Positions 54,762-64,000 of a stretch of DNA of 64,000 nucleotides are shown piece by piece. How positions within the stretch are numbered: the stretch's first letter is position 1; each line of letters opens with the position of its first letter. The translations under genes and the position numbers were made by a program. Under the pieces are notes generated by a model. That model made no database searches and had not been told where the DNA came from. It worked only from the letters and a program-made list of their open reading frames with translations. This DNA comes from Hippophae tibetana (lineage: Eukaryota; Streptophyta; Magnoliopsida; Rosales; Elaeagnaceae), in NCBI GenBank assembly GCA_037013495.1, contig JAZDXN010000030.1, positions 186,001-250,000 of the forward strand, written 5' to 3'.

Positions 54762-57700
54762 ATGAGTTAATAAATATTTTACATATTTTGTTGATATTTA
54801 TTTGAATTCTTACTTTTATAATTAGGAATATGTCTAACAATTCTACAAACATAAATACGGATTGCCAAATTTCATAAATTATCACGATACAAAAATTACT
54901 CGTTTGCATGCGACCATGCAAACAATAAATTTGTATGGTCCATTATATTTTCAATTATATATATATTATCTTCTACAAGTTCGATATGATGTATTACAAT
55001 TATTCTCCATACAAACTACTTCTATATATAAGTTAATATAACTGAAAATCATTTTTTTACCAACTAATTCAGAGTAAAATAAATTGCTTTAATGTAATTT
55101 TCTCTTCCAAATGTCATATTTTGTTTTGTAAAAATTAAAATATGTTAAAGTTATATAAAATAAATAAACTCACTTTTACTATTTTATAATAAATGTATTA
55201 AAAATGTTATAAATAAATAAATAATACATAAAGTTTTTTCTTTATGTGAAATAAAGCATATTAAATAAAATCACATATAAGTAGATACTATAAATATATA
55301 TATTAGATTTAATGAAATCATTATTTACCAATTAAAAAAAGCTATTAGTGGCTGAAATATCATACATTCCACGTGTATCTTAAAAGTAGGAGAAATTGGA
55401 AAACCAAGATTAAGAGACAAAGGGATTACCCTTTGTGGTGTCGATACCCTAGATATGATCGTGCAATATCCAACCAAATTATGCAGGTAATTGTTAAACT
55501 TATACAAATCAAACTAGATGATAATTTATACATACGTAATTTTAGTGTCATATTATGAGTTAATAAATATTTTACATATTTTGTTGATATTTATTTGAAT
55601 TCTTACTTTTATAATTAGGAATATGTCTAACAATTCTACAAACATAAATACGGATTGCCAAATTTCATAAATTATCACGATACAAAAATTACTCGTTTGC
55701 ATGCGACCATGCAAACAATAAATTTGTATGGTCCATTATATTTTCAATTATATATATATTATCTTCTACAAGTTCGATATGATGTATTACAATTATTCTC
55801 CATACAAACTACTTCTATATATAAGTTAATATAACTGAAAATCATTTTTTTACCAACTAATTCAGAGTAAAATAAATTGCTTTAATGTAATTTTCTCTTC
55901 CAAATGTCATATTTTGTTTTGTAAAAATTAAAATATGTTAAAGTTATATAAAATAAATAAACTCACTTTTACTATTTTATAATAAATGTATTAAAAATGT
56001 TATAAATAAATAAATAATACATAAAGTTTTTTCTTTATGTGAAATAAAGCATATTAAATAAAATCACATATAAGTAGATACTATAAATATATATATATTA
56101 GATTTAATGAAATCATTATTTACCAATTAAAAAAAGCTATTAGTGGTTGAAATATCATACATTCCACATGTATCTTAAAAGTAGGAGAAATTGGAAAACC
56201 AAGATTAAGAGACAAGGGGATTACCCTTTGTGGTGTCGATTCCCTAGACATGATCGTGCAATATCCAACCAAATTATGCAGGTAATTATTAAACTTATAC
56301 AAATAAAATTAGATGATAATTTATACATACGTTATTTTAGTGTCATATTATGAGTTAATAATTATTTTACATATTTTGTTGATATTTATTTGAATTCTTA
56401 CTTTTATAATTAGGAATATGTCTAACAATTCTACAAACATAAATACGGATTGCCAAATTTCATAAATTATGACGATATAAAAATACTCGTTTGCATGCGA
56501 CCATGCAAACAATAAATTTGTCTGGTCCATTAGATTTTCAATTTTATATATATTATCTTCTACAAGTTCGATATGATGTATTACCATTACTCTCCCTACA
56601 AACTACTTCTATATATACGTTAATATAACTAAAAATCATTTTTTTTACCAACTAATTCAGAGTAAAATAAATTGGTTTAATGTAATTTTCTCTACCAAAT
56701 GTCTTATTTTGTTTTGCAATGATTAAAATATGTTAAAGTTATATAAAATAAATAAAATCACTTTTACTATTTTATAATAAATGTATTAAAAATGTTATAA
56801 ATAAATAAATAATACATAAAGTTTTTTCTTTATGTGAAATAAATCATATTAAATAAAATCACATATAAGCAGATACTATAAATATATATATTAGATTTAA
56901 TGAAATCATTATTTACCAATTAAAAAAAGCTATTAGTGGTTGAAATATCATACATTCCACATGTATCTTAAAAGTAGGAGAAATTGGAAAACCAAGATTA
57001 AGAGACAAAGGGATTACCCTTTGTGGTGTCGATACCCTAGACATGATCGTGCAATATCCAACCAAATTATGCAGGTAATTGTTAAACTTATACAAATCAA
57101 ACTAGATGATAATTTATACATACGTAATTTTAGTGTCATATTATGAGTTAATAAATATTTTACATATTTTGTTGATATTTATTTGAATTCTTACTTTTAT
57201 AATTAGGAATATGTCTAACAATTCTACAAACATAAATACGGATTGCCAAATTTCATAAATTATCACGATACAAAAATTACTCGTTTGCATGCGACCATGC
57301 AAACAATAAATTTGTGTGGTCCATTAGATTTTCAATTATATATATATTATCTTCTACAAGTTCGATATGATGTATTACAATTTTTGTCCATACAAACTAC
57401 TTCTATATATAAGTTAATATAACTGAAAATCATTTTTTTACCAACTAATTCAGAGTAAAATAAATTGCTTTAATGTAATTTTCTCTTCCAAATGTCATAT
57501 TTTGTTTTGTAAAAATTAAAATATGTTAAAGTTATATAAAATAAATAAACTCACTTTTACTATTTTATAATAAATGTATTAAAAATGTTATAAATAAATA
57601 AATAATACATAAAGTTTTTTCTTTATGTGAAATAAAGCATATTAAATAAAATCACATATAAGTAGATACTATAAATATATATATTAGATTTAATGAAATC

Positions 57701-59526
57701 ATTATTTACCAATTAAAAAAAGCTATTAGTGGCTGAAATATCATACATTCCACGTGTATCTTAAAAGTAGGAGAAATTGGAAAACCAAGATTAAGAGACA
57801 AAGGGATTACCCTTTGTGGTGTCGATACCCTAGATATGATCGTGCAATATCCAACCAAATTATGCAGGTAATTGTTAAACTTATACAAATCAAACTAGAT
57901 GATAATTTATACATACGTAATTTTAGTGTCATATTATGAGTTAATAAATATTTTACATATTTTGTTGATATTTATTTGAATTCTTACTTTTATAATTAGG
58001 AATATGTCTAACAATTCTACAAACATAAATACGGATTGCCAAATTTCATAAATTATCACGATACAAAAATTACTCGTTTGCATGTGACCATGCAAACAAT
58101 AAATTTGTATGGTCCATTATATTTTCAATTATATATATATTATCTTCTACAAGTTCGATATGATGTATTACAATTATTCTCCATACAAACTACTTCTATA
58201 TATAAGTTAATATAACTGAAAATCATTTTTTTACCAACTAATTCAGAGTAAAATAAATTGCTTTAATGTAATTTTCTCTTCCAAATGTCATATTTTGTTT
58301 TGTAAAAATTAAAATATGTTAAAGTTATATAAAATAAATAAACTCACTTTTACTATTTTATAATAAATGTATTAAAAATGTTATAAATAAATAAATAATA
58401 CATAAAGTTTTTTCTTTATGTGAAATAAAGCATATTAAATAAAATCACATATAAGTAGATACTATAAATATATATATATTAGATTTAATGAAATCATTAT
58501 TTACCAATTAAAAAAAGCTATTAGTGGTTGAAATATCATACATTCCACATGTATCTTAAAAGTAGGAGAAATTGGAAAACCAAGATTAAGAGACAAAGGG
58601 ATTACTCTTTGTGGTGTCGATACCCTAGACATGATCGTGCAATATCCAACCAAATTATGCAGGTAATTATTAAACTTATACAAATAAAACTAGATGATAA
58701 TTTATACATACATAATTTTAGTGTCATATTATGAGTTAATAAATATTTTACATATTTTGTTGATATTTATTTGAATTCTTACTTTTATAATTAGGAATAT
58801 GTGTAACAATTCTACAAACATAAATACAGATTGCCAAATTTCATAAATTATCACGATACAAAAATTACTCGTTTGCATGCGACCATGCAAACAATAAATT
58901 TGTGTGGTCCATTAGATTTTCAATTATATATATATTATCTTCTCCAAGTTCGATATGATGTATTACCATTACTCTCCCTACAAACTACTTCTATATATAG
59001 GTTAATATAACTGAAAATCATTTTTTTTTTACCAACTAATTCAGAGTAAAATAAATTGGTTTAATGTAATTTTCTCTACCAAATGTCATATTTTGTTTTG
59101 TAAAAATTAAAATATGTTAAAGTTATATAAAATAAATAAACTCACTTTTACTATTTTATAATAAATGTATTAAAAATGTTATAAATAAATAAATAATACA
59201 TAAAGTTTTTTCTTTATGTGAAATAAAGCATATTAAATAAAATCACATATAAGTAGATACTATAAATATATATATTAGATTTAATGAAATCATTATTTAC
59301 CAATTAAAAAAAGCTATTAGTGGTTGAAATATCATACATTCCACATGTATCTTAAAAGTAGGAGAAATTGGAAAACCAAGATTAAGAGACAAAGGGATTA
59401 CCCTTTGTGGTGTCGATACCATAGACATGATCGTGCAATATCCAATCAAATTATGCAGGTAATTGTTAAACTTATACAAATAAAACTAAATAATAATTTA
59501 TACATACGTAATTTTAGTGTCATATT
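54762..59526 (+). repeat. Monomers 70-75
   Basis: Monomers 70, 73 and, further on, 76 share CTAGATATGATC with GTGGCTG and CCACGTG, spaced by about 2.38 kb. Monomers 70, 71 and 74 have the C-type mark CCATTATATT. Monomers 74-75 repeat the C-A order of monomers 68-69 at an offset of 4764 bp (six monomers). Monomer 71 has GACAAGGGG, GATTCCCTAG, AATTATTAAAC and ACGTTATTTTAG in its 3' block. Monomer 72 has a one-base loss (AAAAATACTCG), AATTTGTCTGG and AAGCAGATAC. Confidence 0.8.
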
Positions 59527-62500
59527 ATGAGTTAATAAATATTTTACATATTTTGTTGATATTTATTTGAATTCTTACTTTTATAATTAGGAATATGTCT
59601 AACAATTCTACAAACATAAATACAGATTGCCAAATTTCATAAATTATCACGATACAAAAATTACTCGTTTGCATGCGACCATGCAAACCATAAATTTGTG
59701 TGGTCCATTAGATTTTCACTTATATATATATTATCTTCTCCAAGTTCGATATGATGTATTACCATTACTCTCCCTACAAACTACTTCTATATATAGGTTA
59801 ATATAACTGAAAATCATTTTTTTTACCAACTAATTCAGAGTAAAATAAATAGGTTTAATGTAATTTTCTCTTCCAAATGTCTTATTTTGTTTTGCAATAA
59901 TTAAAATATGTTAAAGTTATATAAAATAAATAAACTCACTTTTACTATTTTATAAAAAATGTATTAAAAATGTTATAAATAAATAAATAATACATAAATT
60001 TTTTTCTTTATGTGAACTAAATCATATTAACTAAAATCACTTATAAGTAGATACTATATATATATATATTAGATTGAATGAAATCATTATTTACCAATTA
60101 AAAAAAGCTATTAGTGGCTGAAATATCATACATTCCACGTGTATCTTAAAAGTAGGAGAAATTGGAAAACCAAGATTAAGAGACAAAGGGATTACCCTTT
60201 GTGGTGTCGATACCCTAGATATGATCGTGCAATATCCAACCAAATTATGCAGGTAATTGTTAAACTTATACAAATCAAACTAGATGATAATTTATACATA
60301 CGTAATTTTAGTGTCATATTATGAGTTAATAAATATTTTACATATTTTGTTGATATTTATTTGAATTCTTACTTTTATAATTAGGAATATGTCTAACAAT
60401 TCTACAAACATAAATACGGATTGCCAAATTTCATAAATTATGACGATACAAAAATTACTAGTTTGCATGCGACCATGCAAACAATAAATTTGTATGGTCC
60501 ATTAGATTTTCAATTTTATATATATTATCTTCTAGAAGTTCGATATGATGTATTACCAGTACTCTCCCTACAAACTACTTCTATATATACGTCAATATAA
60601 CTAAAAATCATTTTTTTTACCAACTAATTCAGAGTAAAATAAATTGGTTTAATGTAATTTTCTCTACCAAATGTCTTATTTTGTTTTGCAATAATTAAAA
60701 TATGTTAAAGTTATATAAAATAAATAAAATTACTTTTACTATTTTATAATAAATGTATTAAAAATGTTATAAATAAATAAATAATAAATAAAGTTTTTTC
60801 TTTATGTGAAATAAAGCATATTAAATAAAATCACATATAAGTAGATACTATAAATATATATATTAGATTTAGTGAAATCATTATTTACCAATTAAAAAAA
60901 GCTATTAGTGGCTGAAATATCATACATTCCACGTGTATCTTAAAAGTAGGAGAAATTTGAAAACCAAGATTAAGAGACAAAGGGATTACCCTTTGTGGTG
61001 TCGATACCCTAGACATGATCGTGCAATATCCAACCAAATTATGCAGGTAATTGTTAAACTTATACAAATCAAACTAGATGATAATTTATACATACGTAAT
61101 TTTAGTGTCATATTATGAGTTAATAATTATTTTACATATTTTGTTGATATTTATTTGAATTCTTACTTTTATAAATCGGAATATGTCTAACAATTCAACA
61201 AACATAAATACGGATTGCCAAATTTCATAAATTATGACGATACAAAAATTACTCGTTCACATGCGACCATGCAAACAATAAATTTGTATGGTCCATTAGA
61301 TTTTCAATTTTATATATATTATCTTCTACAAGTTCGATATGATGTATTACCATTACTCTCCCTATAAACTACTTCTATATATACGTTAATATAACTAAAA
61401 ATCATTTTTTTACCAACTAATTCAGAGTAAAATAAATTGCTTTAATGTAATTTTCTCTACCAAATGTCATATTTTGTTTTGTAAAAATTAAAATATGTTA
61501 AAGTTATATAAAATAAATAAACTCACTTTTACTATTTTATAATAAATGTATTAAAAATGTTATAAATAAATAAATAATACATAAAGTTTTTTCTTTATGT
61601 GAAATAAAGCATATTAAATAAAATCACATATAAGTAGATATTATAAATATATATATTAGATTTAATGAAATCATTATTTACCAATTAAAAAAAGCTATTA
61701 GTGGCTGAAATATCATACATTCCACATGTATCTTAAAAGTAGGAGAAATTGGAAAACCAAGATTAAGAGACAAAGGGATTACCCTTTGTGGTGTCGATAC
61801 CCTAGACATGATCGTGCAATATCCAACCAAATTATGCAGGTAATTGTTAAACTTATACAAATCAAACTAGATGATAATTTATACATACGTAATTTTAGTG
61901 TCATATTATGAGTTAATAAATATTTTACATATTTTGTTGATATTTATTTGAATTCTTACTTTTATAATTAGGAATATGTCTAACAATTCTACAAACATAA
62001 ATACGGATTGCCAAATTTCATAAATTATCACGATACAAAAATTACTCGTTTGCATGCGACCATGCAAACAATAAATTTGTATGGTCCATTAGATTTTCAA
62101 TTATATATATATATTATCTTCTACAAGTTCGATATGATGTATTACAATTATTGTCCATACAAACTACTTCTATATATAAGTTAATATAACTGAAAATCAT
62201 TTTTTTACCAACTAATTCAGAGTAAAATAAATTGGTTTAATGTCATTTTCTCTACCAAATGTCTTATTTTGTTTTGCAATAATTAAAATATGTTAAAGTT
62301 ATATAAAATAAATAAAATCACTTTTACTATTTTATAATAAATGTATTAAAAATGTTATAAATAAATAAATAATACATAAAGTTTTTTCTTTATGTGAAAT
62401 AAAGCATATTAAATAAAATCACATATAAGTAGATACTATAAATATATATATTAGATTTAATGAAATCATTATTTACCAATTAAAAAAAGCTATTAGTGGT

Positions 62501-63496
62501 TGAAATATCATACATTCCACATGTATCTTAAAAGTAGGAGAAATTTGAAAACCAAGATTAAGAGACAAGGGGATTACCCTTTGTGGTGTCGATTCCCTAG
62601 ACATGATCGTGCAATATCCAACCAAATTATGCAGGTAATTATTAAACTTATACAAATAAAATTAGATGATAATTTATACATACGTTATTTTAGTGTCATA
62701 TTATGAGTTAATAATTATTTTACATATTTTGTTGATATTTATTGGAATTCTTACTTTTATAATTAGGAATATGTCTAACAATTCTACAAACATAAATACG
62801 GATTGCCAAATTTCATAAATTATGACGATACAAAAATTACTCGTTTGCATGCGACCATGCAAACAATAAATTTGTATGGTCCATTAGATTTTCAATTTTA
62901 TATATATTATCTTCTACAAGTTCGATATGATGTATTACCATTACTCTCCCTACAAACTACTTCTATATATACGTTAATATAACTAAAAATCATTTTTTTT
63001 ACCAACTAATTCAGAGTAAAATAAATTGGTTTAATGTAATTTTCTCTACCAAATGTCTTATTTTGTTTTGCAATGATTAAATTATGTTAAAGTTATATAA
63101 AATAAATAAAATCACTTTTACTATTTTATAATAAATGTATTAAAAATGTTATAAATAAATAAATAATACATAAAGTTTTTTCTTTATGTGAAATAAATCA
63201 TATTAAACAAAATCACATATAAGCAGATACTATAAATATATATATTAGATTTAATGAAATCATTATTTACCAATTAAAAAAAGCTATTAGTGGTTGAAAT
63301 ATCATACATTCCACATGTATCTTAAAAGTAGGAGAAATTGGAAAACCAAGATTAAGAGACAAAGGGATTACCCTTTGTGGTGTCGATACCCTAGACATGA
63401 TCGTGCAATATCCAACCAAATTATGCAGGTAATTGTTAAACTTATACAAATCAAACTAGATGATAATTTGTACATACGTAATTTTAGTGTCATATT
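59527..63496 (+). repeat. Monomers 76-80, the most diverged stretch of the window
   Basis: Monomer 76 carries a cluster of private changes between about 59689 and 60060 (for example AAACCATAAA, AAATAGGTTT, ATAAATTTTTTTC, GAACTAAATC, TTAACTAAAATC). Monomer 78 has ATAAATCGGAAT, CAATTCAACAAAC and CGTTCACATGCG, the last of which damages the left dyad arm. Monomers 79-80 match monomers 71-72 at an offset of 6353-6354 bp (eight monomers) through GATTCCCTAG, ACGTTATTTTAG, GCAATGATTAAA and AAGCAGATAC. Confidence 0.8.
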
Positions 63497-64000
63497 ATGA
63501 GTTAATAAATATTTTACATATTTTTTTGATATTTATTTGAATTCTTACTTTTATAATTAGGAATATGTCTAACAATTCTACAAACATAAATACGGATTGC
63601 CAAATTTCATAAATTATCACGATACAAAAATTACTCGTTTGCATGCGACCATGCAAACAATAAATTTGTGTGGTCCATTAGATTTTCAATTATATATATA
63701 TTATCTTCTACAAGTTCGATATGATGTATTACAATTTTTCTCCATACAAACTACTTCTATATATAAGTTAATATAACTGAAAATCATTTTTTTACCAACT
63801 AATTCAGAGTAAAATAAATTGCTTTAATGTAATTTTCTCTACCAAATGTCATATTTTGTTTTGTAAAAATTAAAATATGTTAAAGTTATATAAAATAAAT
63901 AAACTGACTTTTACTATTTTATAATAAATGTATTAAAAATGTTATAAATAAATAAATAATACATAAAGTTTTTTCTTTATGTGAAATAAAGCATATTAAA
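63497..64000 (+). repeat. Partial monomer 81, cut by the window end
   Basis: The first 504 bp of a further copy. It resembles the start of monomer 73 (GTGTGGTCC with CTACAAGTTC and ACAATTTTT), extending the eight-monomer relationship. It has private ATTTTTTTGATATTT near the start and AACTGACTTTTAC. The array evidently continues beyond the window. Confidence 0.9.

Larger units (their letters stand above)
1..64000. repeat. Satellite DNA array, ~793-bp monomer, 80 full copies plus one partial
   Basis: The motif ATGAGTTAAT and everything after it recur every 793-796 bp with the same orientation throughout; the mean spacing of an internal anchor from 564 to 63267 is 793.7 bp. Monomer starts: 1, 794, 1588, 2383, 3176, 3970, 4764, 5560, 6353, 7147, 7940, 8733, 9527, 10320, 11113, 11906, 12699, 13493, 14286, 15079, 15872, 16665, 17459, 18252, 19045, 19838, 20633, 21428, 22221, 23014, 23807, 24601, 25394, 26187, 26980, 27773, 28566, 29359, 30152, 30946, 31739, 32532, 33325, 34118, 34912, 35705, 36499, 37293, 38086, 38881, 39675, 40469, 41263, 42057, 42851, 43645, 44439, 45235, 46029, 46822, 47615, 48409, 49202, 49997, 50791, 51584, 52379, 53172, 53967, 54762, 55555, 56350, 57143, 57936, 58731, 59527, 60321, 61115, 61908, 62703, 63497. 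No stretch is left over between monomers. GAATTC occurs about once per monomer, so an EcoRI ladder is expected. Position in the chromosome and species cannot be read from the sequence. Confidence 0.98.

Noticed and set aside
56348-56587. 79-codon - strand ORF in monomer 72
   Set aside because: Created by a private one-base loss (AAAAATACTCG) in a part of the monomer that is closed in other copies; it is chance.
1-64000. CRISPR array
   Set aside because: The repeating unit is a 793-bp monomer with no alternation of short identical repeats and unique spacers.
1-64000. Tandem LTRs or retroelement remnants
   Set aside because: No TG...CA ends, primer-binding site, polypurine tract or pol-like protein sequence is visible, and there is no internal region between the 793-bp units.
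1-64000. CENP-B box
   Set aside because: I found no match to the TTCG....A..CGGG pattern in the monomer.
1-64000. rDNA spacer, 5S rRNA or tRNA array
   Set aside because: No rRNA or tRNA coding sequence is present in the monomer. An origin from spacer subrepeats cannot be excluded, but nothing supports it.
1-64000. Monomer length as a nucleosome multiple
   Set aside because: 793.7 bp is about four 198-bp or five 159-bp steps. Neither is a clear fit, and no internal 160-200 bp periodicity was visible by eye.

Overview
The whole window is one uninterrupted head-to-tail satellite DNA array. A monomer of about 793 bp (range 793-796) recurs 80 complete times from base 1 to base 63496, and a partial 81st copy of 504 bp runs to the end. 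All copies lie in the same orientation. I see no unique sequence, transposon insertion, RNA gene, CRISPR array or convincing protein gene anywhere. A hand count over the first monomer gives about 22% G+C (176 of 793). This is typical of eukaryotic satellite heterochromatin (centromeric, pericentromeric or subtelomeric), for example of a plant or an invertebrate. Nothing in the sequence fixes the species, and I do not recognise the family by name.

Each monomer has the same anatomy (positions counted from the first ATGAGTTAAT). There is an AT-rich start with a 9-bp inverted repeat (8-41) and an EcoRI site (43-48). A conserved dyad follows (141-162) inside a small GC-richer island. Next comes a type-defining variable stretch (about 180-300) with a T-run of changing length. 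The very AT-rich middle (about 350-560) holds a hairpin (465-486) and a TATAAATA motif (528-535). A GC-richer block (about 600-730) is open in three reading frames and ends at a splice-donor-like CAG/GTAAT. An AATAAA lies just past the junction with the next monomer. Short frames of 61-68 codons (+ strand) and 60 codons (- strand) repeat in nearly every copy. They are by-products of the repeat: most variants change the amino acid, and several copies carry stops.

The monomers are a few percent different and fall into recurring sequence types, reshuffled as mosaics. Larger duplicated blocks of 1, 2, 3, 4, 5 and 8 monomers are visible with no single fixed higher-order unit: a 4-mer at 794-7146, a 5-mer at about 9950-18251, single-monomer copies at 21428-23013, 40469-42056 and 42851-44438, 2-/3-mers at 24601-29358, a 3-mer at about 30.6-35.1 kb, an A-B-C pattern at 47615-54761, and 8-mer spacing at about 56.0-64.0 kb. 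This is the pattern expected from repeated unequal crossing-over and gene conversion. The best leads are the conserved dyad that switches between imperfect and perfect states, the two zones where duplication edges fall, the mosaic monomer 35, and the gene-like GC-richer block.
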